A DNA stretch of 64,000 nucleotides from Candidatus Pedobacter colombiensis (GCA_029202485.1 CP119313.1:1488001-1552000), one strand, 5' to 3'; numbered from the stretch's first letter, positions 15,598-25,045 are shown. Numbers and translations are program-made. Notes: a model not told the origin generated them from the sequence alone.

Positions 15598-16500
15598 ATG
15601 GAACACAATTGGCCAATACTTTCCTATGAAAAGGGGAAGTCCACCTATGAGACTTTACAACTATGGTCGCAGATCGTAGGAAAAATAAAACTTGCAGTTC
15701 TGCCATGGGTAAACCATTCCTGGCATGTTACACTTCATGTTACACCCACTGGCTTAACCACAGAATCGATGCGGTATAATGATCAAAGTTTTCAGATAGA
15801 TTTTGATTTTATAGTGCATCAATTAAAAATTACAACCAGCAATGGGGAAACTCGGCAATTCGATCTACATGAGATTTCTGTAGCTGATTTTTATAGAAAA
15901 ATTTTCAAGCTCTTAAATGACTTGAAAATCAATTTAACGATTAAACCTATTCCCGTAGAGCTTGCTGATCCAATTCCCTTTGAAGAGGATACTACCCATG
16001 CTACCTATGAGGATCAACAGGTTACCGCTTTTCATCAGGCTTTGCTAAATATTCAGGATGTTTTTATGAAATTCAGAGCTGAATTTAGGGGCAAGTGTAG
16101 CCCGATTCATTTTTTTTGGGGGAGTTTTGATTTAGCATTATCTTTCTTCTCCGGTCGTACAGCACCTAAACATCCTGGGGGAGTACCAGGTATGCCTAAT
16201 TGGGTCGCAGAAGATGCGTATTGTAAAGAAGTGAACAGCTGCGGCTTTTGGACAGGAGGAGAAGGCTTGAAGGAGGTCGTGTTTTATTGTTATTTATATC
16301 CCGAACCCAAAGGATACAAAAGTGCAAAAGTTCAACCCGAAGAAGCATATTATCACCAAACGTTAGGCGAATTTATTTTGCCTTATTCTGTAGTACAACG
16401 TGCAGAAAAGCCAGGTGATAAATTAATGGAGTTTTTACGCAGTACTTATAACACTGGTGCCGACTTAGCCAAATGGGATAGAGAATCGCTGGAATATTAA
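15598..16500 (+). CDS. DUF5996 family protein
   Basis: This 300-residue cytoplasmic protein matches DUF5996, a widespread bacterial family without assigned activity. Recognisable segments are the YETLQLWSQIVGKIKLA helix near residue 20, HSWHVTLHVTPTGLTT, HFFWGSFDLALSFFSGR near residue 178, and the ending QTLGEFILPYSVV. No signal peptide or membrane segment is seen. It converges with a zinc-finger gene at a 1-bp gap, so the two transcripts must overlap at their ends. The family assignment is good; no function should be inferred. Confidence 0.85.
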   Translation: MEHNWPILSYEKGKSTYETLQLWSQIVGKIKLAVLPWVNHSWHVTLHVTPTGLTTESMRYNDQSFQIDFDFIVHQLKITTSNGETRQFDLHEISVADFYRKIFKLLNDLKINLTIKPIPVELADPIPFEEDTTHATYEDQQVTAFHQALLNIQDVFMKFRAEFRGKCSPIHFFWGSFDLALSFFSGRTAPKHPGGVPGMPNWVAEDAYCKEVNSCGFWTGGEGLKEVVFYCYLYPEPKGYKSAKVQPEEAYYHQTLGEFILPYSVVQRAEKPGDKLMEFLRSTYNTGADLAKWDRESLEY

Positions 16501-16501
16501 T

Positions 16502-16774
16502 TTAATAATCTGTAAAAATTTCATCTTTATAACACCACAACCACCTTTCCCCAGGCATCGCGGAGCTGACAACCGGATGCTGTGTAGCATGGTAGTGCTT
16601 TGTCATATGCATATTGGGGGATTGATCACAACACAATGTCATTCCACAAGTTTGACAAGTTCTTAAATGAACCCAATCACTATTTATTTTAATGCATTCT
16701 TCACACACAAGCTCTTTGGGAAGCTTTATCATTTCAATGCTTTTGATATGCTCACAAATTTGTTTGTTTTCCAT
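16502..16774 (-). CDS. UBP-type zinc-finger protein
   Basis: This 90-residue protein is a stand-alone UBP-type zinc finger (ZnF-UBP). Cysteine and histidine ligands are evident: CEHI, CEECIK, CQTCGMTLCCD, then HMTKHYHATQHPVV. The C-terminal ERWLWCYKDE is the usual end of the fold. In eukaryotes the domain binds the free C-terminus of ubiquitin. Bacterial copies have no known ubiquitin partner, so their ligand is unclear. The length equals a single domain with no extra module. Confidence 0.88.
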   Translation of the reverse strand: MENKQICEHIKSIEMIKLPKELVCEECIKINSDWVHLRTCQTCGMTLCCDQSPNMHMTKHYHATQHPVVSSAMPGERWLWCYKDEIFTDY

Positions 16775-16825
16775 GATAACAGATTTGAATTGATATATGC
16801 CAAATAAAATGCCAGGTACTTAAAC

Positions 16826-17500
16826 TTACTCATGTTTAACTTCACGTGATTTATTAAACATAATAAACCTTTTCGAGTCACCTACCCGCTGCGGAACTGT
16901 AGAATCTGAGATGATCGAGTAATCTTCAGTGTCTTTGCGAATGAATACACCGGCACCAATGATATTGTTGTTTCCTATACAAACATCTTCCTTCACTGAA
17001 GAGTTGATCCCAAGGAAAGAATTATTTCCAATAGTTACATTCCCTGCAAGTATATTACCCGATAGCAGCACATTATTTCTAATCGTTGAATGATGGCCAA
17101 TACGTGTGCCAATTAACATGCAGTTATTGCCAATAGTGACAAAAGGATGGATAACCGAAGCTTGATCGATAAAGGTATTCTGGCCTGTAACTAAATCCGG
17201 CCATACATTTGCCCTTGAGGAAATGTAATTTGCAAATGAATAACCGGCCTTCCTGACTTTATGATAAACAACTTCCCTAACATTATTTCTACCGATAGCA
17301 ACATGTATCTTGTGACTTTCTTTAGGAAATTTTGTCAAGACCTGTTCAAAACTTAATATGGGCAATCCCAATAGTTCAGTTTCCAAAGGCGCATAGGCAT
17401 CATCAACACAAAATGCAACAACTTCATAGGGACTGTCATTGTTAAAGGAGTAACATATCAGCTCTGCCATTTTTCCTGTTCCATAAACCACAACTTTCAT
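16826..17500 (-). CDS. NeuD-like sugar O-acyltransferase, left-handed beta-helix
   Basis: This 224-residue enzyme is of the NeuD/PglD acetyltransferase type. The N-terminal Rossmann-like part begins VVYGTGKMAELI and carries the HVAIGRNNVREVV strand near residue 85. The C-terminal hexapeptide-repeat beta-helix is clear, with repeats such as VTIGNN, IRNNVLL, VTIGNNSFLGI, VCIGNNNIIGAGV. It should transfer acetyl from acetyl-CoA to a sugar or sugar nucleotide. No polysaccharide genes are adjacent, so the acceptor is unknown. It stands alone. Confidence 0.85.
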   Translation of the reverse strand: MKVVVYGTGKMAELICYSFNNDSPYEVVAFCVDDAYAPLETELLGLPILSFEQVLTKFPKESHKIHVAIGRNNVREVVYHKVRKAGYSFANYISSRANVWPDLVTGQNTFIDQASVIHPFVTIGNNCMLIGTRIGHHSTIRNNVLLSGNILAGNVTIGNNSFLGINSSVKEDVCIGNNNIIGAGVFIRKDTEDYSIISDSTVPQRVGDSKRFIMFNKSREVKHE

Positions 17501-17876
17501 AACAACTTATTTTGAGGTAATTAACTTAATTAAAGATATGCTAAAATATTGCTCAGATATAGAGCACCTCCTTTTTTGATAACCTCTTCTTTACAGCTTT
17601 ACAGGGGAGGAGGATGTTGGGGTATTTTGTCAGGAACATTATTTTTAGACTTTTTATAGTGCATAGGAGCGATGAATAGATAGTATAGATTGTAAACTTA
17701 TTTCACGCTTTTGAACTTCATGGTTTACACATTTTTTAGCCTAAAAAAAAGTAACAACTTTAACCAGCCAACTTTGTTATATAGTCGTGATAGCCGGAAT
17801 ATTCGAATTATACCAGGTCATTAAAAACCTGAAACCACATCATTATCGTATATGTTCAAAGTAGAACTTTAAAAAA
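17501..17876. other. 376-bp intergenic region without a recognised feature
   Basis: The region separates the divergent NeuD-like and msrB genes. It includes a purine-rich patch (GGGGAGGAGGATG near 17605) and AT-rich DNA. I find no gene, strong hairpin or exact promoter consensus. Control elements for both flanking genes must lie here. Confidence 0.5.
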
Positions 17877-18380
17877 ATGAAAGCGATATTCAATTTACTA
17901 ATCCCTGTGCTGCTATTAAGCAGTAGCTACGGACAAAATAAACCTATGAAAAATCCTTATTATTCCAGAACGGACACTAAAAAGCTGAACGTAAGTAATG
18001 CAGAATGGAAAAAGATATTGCCTCCTGATCTTTATGCTGTAGCCAGGGAAGCTGCGACAGAAAAGCCTTTTACAGGAAAGTACTGGGATTCGGAAACCAA
18101 AGGAACATACTATTGCAGGGTATGCGGAAATCCCCTGTTTAAATCCGATGCTAAGTTTGCCAGTACATGCGGCTGGCCAAGTTTTTTCGAGCCTATCCGT
18201 AAAAATAGTACCATTTACAAAAACGACAACTCTTTAGGGATGCATAGAATAGAAGTACTCTGTGGCCGTTGCGGTTCTCATCTAGGACATATTTTTGATG
18301 ATGGACCGCCGCCAACATACAAACGTTACTGTATGAATTCGATAGCTTTGGATTTTGAACCTGCTGGTCTGGGTAGATAG
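17877..18380 (+). CDS. msrB: Peptide-methionine (R)-S-oxide reductase, exported
   Basis: This 167-residue MsrB reduces methionine-R-sulfoxide in proteins. Zinc ligands are visible in YYCRVCGNPLF and VLCGRCGSHLGH. The catalytic cysteine lies in RYCMNSIALDF near the end. GWPSFFEP is the conserved substrate pocket. The N-terminus (MKAIFNLLIPVLLLSSSYG) is a signal peptide, so the enzyme works in the periplasm or outer envelope, unlike the common cytoplasmic form. Its stop codon directly touches that of the convergent response-regulator gene, with no spacer. Confidence 0.95.
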   Translation: MKAIFNLLIPVLLLSSSYGQNKPMKNPYYSRTDTKKLNVSNAEWKKILPPDLYAVAREAATEKPFTGKYWDSETKGTYYCRVCGNPLFKSDAKFASTCGWPSFFEPIRKNSTIYKNDNSLGMHRIEVLCGRCGSHLGHIFDDGPPPTYKRYCMNSIALDFEPAGLGR

Positions 18381-18791
18381 TTATGAAGGAAAATGCTTTT
18401 TCAACACAGCTTCCAATTCCTTAGGGAATAGGGGCTTTTTTAACAGTTTAACAACATGAAGGCTGGCTTCGGCCTTTTTGATATCTCCAAAATCAAGCGT
18501 AGAAGAAAGCATGGCAATCAGACAATTCTCCGTTAATCGTTTTGGCATATCCTTATATACTTCCAAAAATTCAAAGCCATCCATATCTGGCATTTGTATA
18601 TCGAGTAAAATGAAGTCAGGTAGTTTGTCTCCATTATTCAAGGCTTTGTGAAGGTAATCCAATGCATCCTCTGCCGATTGGCAGGTAATGACCTCCTCAA
18701 ACAGGCTCGATATCTTTATGATTTTCGAATTGATCCTTAAATCAACATCATTATCATCGATTAATAAAACTGTTTTGCAATTATTTAACAT
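18381..18791 (-). CDS. Single-domain response regulator
   Basis: This 136-residue protein consists only of a receiver domain. It has the acidic pair in LLIDDND (residues near 10), the phospho-acceptor aspartate in FILLDIQMPDMDG near residue 62, a serine in AMLSST and the lysine in LLKKPLFP. No output domain is attached, so it must act by protein contact, for example as a phosphate sink or a CheY-like messenger. It is the last gene of a five-gene operon and overlaps the preceding kinase hybrid by 11 bp. Confidence 0.93.
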   Translation of the reverse strand: MLNNCKTVLLIDDNDVDLRINSKIIKISSLFEEVITCQSAEDALDYLHKALNNGDKLPDFILLDIQMPDMDGFEFLEVYKDMPKRLTENCLIAMLSSTLDFGDIKKAEASLHVVKLLKKPLFPKELEAVLKKHFPS

Positions 18792-19860
18792 TAGGAATGG
18801 TTATTTTAAATGTAGTACCTTCAGTCTGATTAGAACTTACGGTAATTTTCCCATTAATCTTATTTAATGCTTCTTTAACAATAAATAATCCTAACCCGCT
18901 ACCTTGATTAACTTTACTCTTGAAGAATTGGGTGAAAATCTTTTCCAAATGCTCATTAAGAATACCCATCCCATTATCATTAATAGAAATTTCTACCTGC
19001 TCTCTTCTAACATCAACATGTATATTAACCCTTTTGTTTATTTCGGTCTCTTTTTGATATTTAATCGCATTTGAAATCAAATTACCCAATATCACCTCAA
19101 CTCTAAAAGCATCACCGTAAAACTCTTCCTTCTGATTAATATCTATACTAAAAGTAGTTTGATGATCCGCATAAGTATGCAGCTCGATTAACTCGGGTAT
19201 CAGTTTATGAAAGTCAATAGACGTGTTTTCTGAGATGGTTTTATTGTTTTTATAATACTGAAGAGTTTTCTGAATATAGTAATCCAATTTATTAGAACAG
19301 GTTTCTATCAAACTCCAGTATTCGCCGCTATTGTTATAAAGCCCTTCCATCTTAACCAGATTAACAATGCCCATTGCTGATACAAGAGGAGCCCTCAATT
19401 CGTGAGAAATACTATATATAAATCTGTTGAGTTCATCATTTGTCTTCTCCAGTTCAGCTACTTTGTTTCTCAGGTCAATTTTGGCTTTATAGGCATCGTA
19501 AGCATTTTTTATAGAATTGTGTAATTCCAGATCGTTCCAGGGCTTAGTAATATATCTGTATATATCACCATGGTTAATCGCATCCGCAAGTGCTTCAATA
19601 TCAGTATAACCGGTAAGCAATATCCTTATCGGATCAGGGTAGGTGTCTATAATGCTCTTAAAAAACTCGACACCCGTAGTACCAGGCATTTTTTGGTCGG
19701 CCAGAATAACCTGTATCGAAATGTTTTGCAATACTTTTAAACCCTCAGCAGCTGATATGGCCGTGTAGATTTCATACTGTCGCCTAAAACTCGCTTTAAA
19801 AGCCTGAAGATTATTTTCTTCATCATCAATATATAGAACTCTTACATTGGGTGCACTCAT
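18781..19860 (-). CDS. Receiver-histidine kinase hybrid
   Basis: This 359-residue cytoplasmic protein has an N-terminal receiver (RVLYIDDEENN; phospho-acceptor in ILADQKMPGTTG near residue 57; lysine in RYITKPW), a linker coiled coil, a HisKA domain (YSISHELRAPLVS near residue 155) and a HATPase domain (NLISNAIKYQ, INDNGMGI, GSGLGLFIV). Having the receiver before the kinase means kinase activity may be gated by phosphorylation. The receiver is paralogous to the divergent gene at 25164. It lies 13 bp downstream of the 7TMR-DISM kinase gene, its likely phosphate donor. Confidence 0.93.
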   Translation of the reverse strand: MSAPNVRVLYIDDEENNLQAFKASFRRQYEIYTAISAAEGLKVLQNISIQVILADQKMPGTTGVEFFKSIIDTYPDPIRILLTGYTDIEALADAINHGDIYRYITKPWNDLELHNSIKNAYDAYKAKIDLRNKVAELEKTNDELNRFIYSISHELRAPLVSAMGIVNLVKMEGLYNNSGEYWSLIETCSNKLDYYIQKTLQYYKNNKTISENTSIDFHKLIPELIELHTYADHQTTFSIDINQKEEFYGDAFRVEVILGNLISNAIKYQKETEINKRVNIHVDVRREQVEISINDNGMGILNEHLEKIFTQFFKSKVNQGSGLGLFIVKEALNKINGKITVSSNQTEGTTFKITIPNVK

Positions 19861-19873
19861 AGTACGCTTTTGC

Positions 19874-22030
19874 TTATTGTGTATTAACAGGTAATGTAAT
19901 GATGAATTCTGTACCTTGATCTACTTCGGATAGAACATCGATATGACCTTTATGTTTCTCAATTATACTAAAAACAATTGATAAACCTAAACCAGTTCCT
20001 TCTCCAACTTCTTTAGTGGTAAAGAAAGGTTCAAATATTTTGTGCTTAACCTCATCGCTCATTCCTGTACCCGAATCTTTAATGCTAATTTTAACATTGT
20101 TGTCCTCGTACCAGGTTCTTATGATTAACTGCTCTTCTTCTCTGTCCTTTCCGTTAGACTTAATGGCTTGTATGGCATTGGATATCAGGTTCATGAATAC
20201 TTGGTTTATTTTACCCGGCAAACATTCTATTTTAGGCAGATTCCCGTATTCTTTAGTCACCTTAAGGTTATCAGGCATTGTATTTTTTACCAAAACCAGG
20301 GTTGACTGTAAACCTTCATTGATATCAATAGGTTTTAAATCATCTTCATCCAAACGGCTGAAATTTCTTAAACTTCTGATGATCTCTGCTGTTCTTTTTG
20401 CTCCATCAGTAATCCCTATCAACAGAGATTCGATCTCATTATTGATAAATTCAAGGTCTATCTGCTTTTTAAAAGCGTCAATTTCCTTAATCTGATCCAC
20501 TACATCCAACGAATAATCTATCTTTTCATAGCGATTGATGATTTCTTTTAAGTCGTCAATATCGAGCTGTAATGGCTTAATGTTCGAAGTCACAAAGTTT
20601 ATCGGATTGTTAATTTCGTGCGCAATACCAGCCGTTAACTGTCCCAGTGCAGCCATCTTTTCAGCATCTACCAACTGCGACTGTGCAGCTTTCAGATTAC
20701 TCAAAGCCTGATTAAGATTTGCATTTGTTTCCTGTAAGGCCTCAGTTCTTTCATTAACCTTTTTCTCCAATTCAATATTCTGTTGAAGTATCAACTGCTC
20801 ATTTTCTTTAGAAATCAGGAGCGCACGTTTCTGAGCAATCTCATTCTCTTTCTTAAAGAAGTTAATCTTATCTGCCAGAGCAAAAGAAAGAAGCATCACT
20901 TCGATTACTGAGGTAAACTGAACGGAATAATTCGTATAAGTATTATAAGGCAGTACCTCATAGTCCTTAAGAATGAAAATCATCATTCCAAAAAATAAGA
21001 ACGACCAGGAGGCCAGATAGTAACCGGCAGGCTTAAATTTCTTGTGGAAAAAGGACCGGTATGCAGTAGCCGTTCCAATAATTGAACCTGCCAGAATAAG
21101 TACCTGCATACCTGTAAATGAGGCATGTTTAAATCCAAATAACAGAGTAATCGTATTAATAATGGATAGAACAAGTAGGATGTTTATAATACGGTGGCTT
21201 TTTGGTGCATTTACCTTAGTATTAAGAAAGGATTGTGTAAAAAGTATAGACGCAATAAGGCCCAGATTGGCAAAAAGGATAACCGCAATATTATCAAACC
21301 AAGGATGATCAATTAGAAAATACTTGGTAAAATAGCCTTGAAGGGTTACCTGAGTTGCCCAGGTAAAGATGATGCAAAAAATATAGTTGAGGTAACTATT
21401 GTCCTTAATGCTGAAATAAAGAAATAAGTTATAGGCAAACATGATGATCATGATGCCCGTATATATACCAAAGAAAATATCTCTTTTTGCAAAAATATTA
21501 TCAAAGTCAATTTTTGCGGCGATGAAAACCGGAGCAATAATGACCTCATCGGAATACAATTTAATATATATTTCCGGCAGTTGATCAACCACCTCTCGTG
21601 GTATAACGTAGCTTCTGGTATTACCAGGGAAATCAAAGTTGGCTACTGTACTGTTTTTTTGCCCGGCCATTTGGTAAATCACATGGTTGTCTTTTACAAA
21701 GTAGATATCTGCAATCTCCAACCTGGCCTGATCAATCAATATACTAGGTTCCACAACGGACTTTTTGATGTCCGGAAAATCTGCTTTTAACCAAACAGAC
21801 TTATCAATTTTGCCAAAATTAATAAATGGAGCATCAAAAGGTTTAAACACTTTTTGTGCTTTGAGTACCCAATCTATGGAGGCTGTATCCGGGAAGTCAA
21901 TTAAGATACTGGAGTGTTCCGTTAAATTAAATAAAGAATCCCTGGTCTCCCTAAAAGAAGCTTTAGTAATAAAAGTACAACATAAAAAGAAAAAAAGGAT
22001 GACTAATTTCTTGTAAGCACTTTTCCTCAT
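19874..22030 (-). CDS. 7TMR-DISM sensor histidine kinase
   Basis: This 718-residue sensor has a signal peptide, a periplasmic 7TMR-DISMED2-type beta domain (about residues 30-175), seven hydrophobic helices (about 180-390), a long coiled coil with KKVNERTEALQETNANL, then a kinase core. The phospho-acceptor is in LTAGIAHEINNPINF (near residue 470). ATP-binding boxes are NLISNAIQAI, IKDSGTGMSD and GEGTGLGLSIVF. DISMED2 domains resemble carbohydrate-binding folds and are thought to bind extracellular ligands. It overlaps the preceding acyltransferase-like gene by 4 bp. Partners are likely the two receivers downstream. Confidence 0.93.
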   Translation of the reverse strand: MRKSAYKKLVILFFFLCCTFITKASFRETRDSLFNLTEHSSILIDFPDTASIDWVLKAQKVFKPFDAPFINFGKIDKSVWLKADFPDIKKSVVEPSILIDQARLEIADIYFVKDNHVIYQMAGQKNSTVANFDFPGNTRSYVIPREVVDQLPEIYIKLYSDEVIIAPVFIAAKIDFDNIFAKRDIFFGIYTGIMIIMFAYNLFLYFSIKDNSYLNYIFCIIFTWATQVTLQGYFTKYFLIDHPWFDNIAVILFANLGLIASILFTQSFLNTKVNAPKSHRIINILLVLSIINTITLLFGFKHASFTGMQVLILAGSIIGTATAYRSFFHKKFKPAGYYLASWSFLFFGMMIFILKDYEVLPYNTYTNYSVQFTSVIEVMLLSFALADKINFFKKENEIAQKRALLISKENEQLILQQNIELEKKVNERTEALQETNANLNQALSNLKAAQSQLVDAEKMAALGQLTAGIAHEINNPINFVTSNIKPLQLDIDDLKEIINRYEKIDYSLDVVDQIKEIDAFKKQIDLEFINNEIESLLIGITDGAKRTAEIIRSLRNFSRLDEDDLKPIDINEGLQSTLVLVKNTMPDNLKVTKEYGNLPKIECLPGKINQVFMNLISNAIQAIKSNGKDREEEQLIIRTWYEDNNVKISIKDSGTGMSDEVKHKIFEPFFTTKEVGEGTGLGLSIVFSIIEKHKGHIDVLSEVDQGTEFIITLPVNTQ

Positions 22031-22743
22031 AAAACTATATCAATATGCATGTCTATAAAGCCATCATTTGTTTTGTTTGGAATTGGAATGATTTGTTTTG
22101 GATTCTTTCTTAGGGCCATAACAAAATCATGCGACTCCTGTGTTGCCGTAGGTAGTGTATCCAGCTCGTCATTTAAAACAACTGTAGCAGTAAGATCTTC
22201 TTTTGGATAATAAAACTTACCATTAATACCGATCTCTTTAACCACTCTAAAACCACCTCTCACAGCATTTCTATAAGTTGCAGGAGCCGTAAGTCCAAAC
22301 AATGATTGTAAGCCAATTAAGCTGGATAAGGCAACTGTAATTTGGCTTAATACCCAACTACCTACACCTAGTCCGGCAATTTCCCATGAGTTCCATACTC
22401 CACAAAGCTCCCCGGTTCCATTAGCTACCCGGTCGGCCACCATACCATAAATCCGATTATCCATGTCACCTACAGCTCCTTCAACAGGTAGGGGAGTAAT
22501 TCCATCAGCAATATGAACCCGGCTACCGGCTAGTGCTTTACCATCCTCCTCAGCACTTACAATCACAACATAAACTCCAGGATTAAGTACCCAGTCTATT
22601 TTTGCAGAAGTAATTTTCGTAATTCCGAATATTTCTAATACGTGTGTGTGTCCTTCAATAAATTTCATACAAGCCGCGCGATTGTCTACGGCCCTAAAAG
22701 CTTTAAAATAAAGCTTGTTGATCTGCGGTTTATGCTGTTCCAA
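22027..22743 (-). CDS. GNAT / autoinducer-synthase-like acyltransferase
   Basis: This 238-residue protein is probably an acyl-CoA or acyl-ACP N-acyltransferase. After an N-terminal helix it has GSRVH (residues 73-77), LPVEGA (85-90), GELCGVWNS (111-119), then a glycine-rich loop AGLGVGSWVL (123-132) like the pyrophosphate loop of GNAT enzymes, and TAPATYRNAVRGGF (152-165). The order loosely parallels LuxI-type synthases (glycine-arginine strand, then acidic strand), but the diagnostic LuxI residues are not exact. It overlaps the E1/nitroreductase gene by 14 bp and the kinase gene by 4 bp, so it is tightly coupled. The substrate is unknown. Confidence 0.6.
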   Translation of the reverse strand: MEQHKPQINKLYFKAFRAVDNRAACMKFIEGHTHVLEIFGITKITSAKIDWVLNPGVYVVIVSAEEDGKALAGSRVHIADGITPLPVEGAVGDMDNRIYGMVADRVANGTGELCGVWNSWEIAGLGVGSWVLSQITVALSSLIGLQSLFGLTAPATYRNAVRGGFRVVKEIGINGKFYYPKEDLTATVVLNDELDTLPTATQESHDFVMALRKNPKQIIPIPNKTNDGFIDMHIDIVL

Positions 22744-25045
22744 TGGATAAAGTTTTATTTAAAGGTTTTCTAATTGTACGTTGCGGTGATGATTCTGCTT
22801 TAAATATTCTAAACATGAATATTTCTGCAATATTATCAGTTATTTTAAACAAATGCTTTAATTTTTGATGTAAATTGAAAATTTGGTTTCTAATTTCTTC
22901 AGGAAGATCATTCGATTCCTGAATACCATTCTTGTAAAAGAAAATTAAAGGAACATTTACGGGATGAATTTGATAGCCTAATGCAGTGGCGGTAAGCCAC
23001 AGTTTTTCAACCGCCATGCCTCCTTTTAAATAATCAAGAGGACTATGTTGCGGTAAAGTAATTAAGCCAATAGCGGGGGATGATTGGAATTGCTTTAGGG
23101 CAAGGTATTTGAAGGCATTACCGCCTTTTATCTTTTTTAGAAATTCAACAGCTCTTTCATCTTTCATAAGCCTTAGTCCGATCTGATCCTGATTGCTTAA
23201 GTCGAGGGTATTTATGCCAATACCATCGGCTGTTTCGAGAATCTGTTCCTGGTTCCACCGCATTTCTTTCTTTATAAAATCCTGGTGAGCGGCAGGAGTA
23301 AACATACGCAATAGATCAGCTTGACCTGATATATCGCCCAAAACTGTTTTATCCTCAGGGGCAGTAAGCCAATTTAATCCAATTTCGTCAGTCTCAATAA
23401 CTGCTTTAAGCTGATCCAGATCGGCATCACTAATTTCCTGTGCCATACCAAGCTTTCGGTTAGTATGTCTTTCAGGTATTTGTGCAGCCAGGTTTTTCTC
23501 CCCTTCGGTCACCTCATGCTTCCCTTTAAATTTAAAAAAGGCAATGTGGTTAGGGAAAAGTTCTGGTGTGAAATTCCACTCCACACCCAGTTCATTTACA
23601 GCAGCCTCTAATAATAAATTCTCAATGGAAGCACCTAAAGAAGCATAGGAAGAAATGTAATCAGGGTCTAAATAAGCACCAGATACACTTTTGTTTAAAA
23701 ACAGGTGCAAAGTCCCATTTTTATAATGCCAGTGCCATGGTTGGTTGTTTCCTCCTGAAGGTGCTTTACCTGCCGAAGCAATCAACTGATGAATCAACAT
23801 TTCTGAGATGTCTTCCCCGTGATTACCGTCACCGATCTGATGAGCAGATAAATAGGCGTTCAGATCCGAAGGATCTAAGTGTTTATCGCTTACTTCCTCA
23901 ACCGGATCAGGCACAGGTACCTCATCCGTAATCAGCTCGTCTATATCAACAAAAAATCTTCCTGATATTTTTAAGCCCCCCAATAATATTTTTCTGGAAA
24001 GATCGGCTGTAATTCCACCACCATAAGTAACGGCACTAGCCAGCTGAGGCCAGGTAGAAATGGTACTCATAATTTCAACGGCTGAAGCCTTCATTCTTGG
24101 CGATAAAGTCTCAATTCCCGTTACCGGAGCAATATATGGTACTTTCTCATCCAATGTTTTAAGCGTTTTAAAAACACTCATATCAATATGCTCTACATAG
24201 CCATGTAAAACAGGTCTTTCAGGCTCAAGATCAAATCTCTCAATATCAATAGTACACCTGTCGCTACCTTCCATTAAGACAGGGATGCCCAACGCCTTTG
24301 CTTTTTGCCGTGCGCTAATCTTTACATCAAAACTATCACACTCATCAATTAAAAGATCAAGCGTTCCATTTTCAGTTAAAAAAGCATCAATATTATTCTC
24401 GGTAATGCCCTCATGGAAACAAACAACCTTTAAAAAAGGATCAAGTTCAGCAATTTCTCTGGCCACGATAACCGTCTTTTGAAGTTGTATATTGTGTATG
24501 CCAGTTCTGATGCGGTTTAAATTAGAAAGATCAAGTTCGTCAAAGTCCGCAATACGCAATTCTCCAAATCCTCTTTCAATAGCCAGAGTTAAAGAAACCG
24601 ATTGACCTACCGACAGTCCCATTACACCTATTTTCTTTTGTGAAAGTAATGCTTGCTCTTCAGCAGTGATTTTATGCTTATTCCTATTCGTACGTACAAT
24701 CACAAATTCTTCCTCATCAAGGAGGTGAACTAATTTTTCAGACCATGGATAATATACCCATATACCATAATCAAATAATGGTGTTGAGCCACGATGATTT
24801 TCAGCTACTTTTCTTAATTCAGTAGGGGGGATTCCAGGCTTTAAACATTTAATAAGTTCTTCAATTTGAGATTCAATACAATCAAAAATCTGAATATGAG
24901 GTTTATTCGCTAAAAGATCAGTAAAATTTTGCTTTTCGGTACTGTTTTTGGTATTAAATAATACAGGCTTGTAGAGTTTATTTAATTGCTTCGTGTTGTT
25001 TATTAGTGCTTCAATATCTAAATTAGGATAAGCTTGAGACTGCAT
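22730..25045 (-). CDS. Rv1355c-family fusion: E1-like (ThiF) domain plus nitroreductase domain
   Basis: This 771-residue two-module protein begins with a poorly defined 130-residue region. An E1/ThiF-like Rossmann module follows, with the nucleotide loop VMGLSVGQS (from residue 141) and DFDELDLSNLNR (167-178), which carries the conserved aspartate and arginine of E1 enzymes. No CxxC zinc pairs are seen. The C-terminal module, from about residue 415, is nitroreductase-like with SAGKAPSGGNNQPWHWHY as FMN-binding block. Adenylation or acyl activation plus flavin redox on one chain is inferred. It heads the signalling operon. The same architecture is known as family Rv1355c, of undetermined function. 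Confidence 0.75.
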   Translation of the reverse strand: MQSQAYPNLDIEALINNTKQLNKLYKPVLFNTKNSTEKQNFTDLLANKPHIQIFDCIESQIEELIKCLKPGIPPTELRKVAENHRGSTPLFDYGIWVYYPWSEKLVHLLDEEEFVIVRTNRNKHKITAEEQALLSQKKIGVMGLSVGQSVSLTLAIERGFGELRIADFDELDLSNLNRIRTGIHNIQLQKTVIVAREIAELDPFLKVVCFHEGITENNIDAFLTENGTLDLLIDECDSFDVKISARQKAKALGIPVLMEGSDRCTIDIERFDLEPERPVLHGYVEHIDMSVFKTLKTLDEKVPYIAPVTGIETLSPRMKASAVEIMSTISTWPQLASAVTYGGGITADLSRKILLGGLKISGRFFVDIDELITDEVPVPDPVEEVSDKHLDPSDLNAYLSAHQIGDGNHGEDISEMLIHQLIASAGKAPSGGNNQPWHWHYKNGTLHLFLNKSVSGAYLDPDYISSYASLGASIENLLLEAAVNELGVEWNFTPELFPNHIAFFKFKGKHEVTEGEKNLAAQIPERHTNRKLGMAQEISDADLDQLKAVIETDEIGLNWLTAPEDKTVLGDISGQADLLRMFTPAAHQDFIKKEMRWNQEQILETADGIGINTLDLSNQDQIGLRLMKDERAVEFLKKIKGGNAFKYLALKQFQSSPAIGLITLPQHSPLDYLKGGMAVEKLWLTATALGYQIHPVNVPLIFFYKNGIQESNDLPEEIRNQIFNLHQKLKHLFKITDNIAEIFMFRIFKAESSPQRTIRKPLNKTLSIGTA

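Noticed and set aside
22027..22743. Calling the GNAT-like gene a luxI homologue
   Set aside because: The invariant LuxI residues are not exactly matched, so only a fold-level resemblance is claimed.
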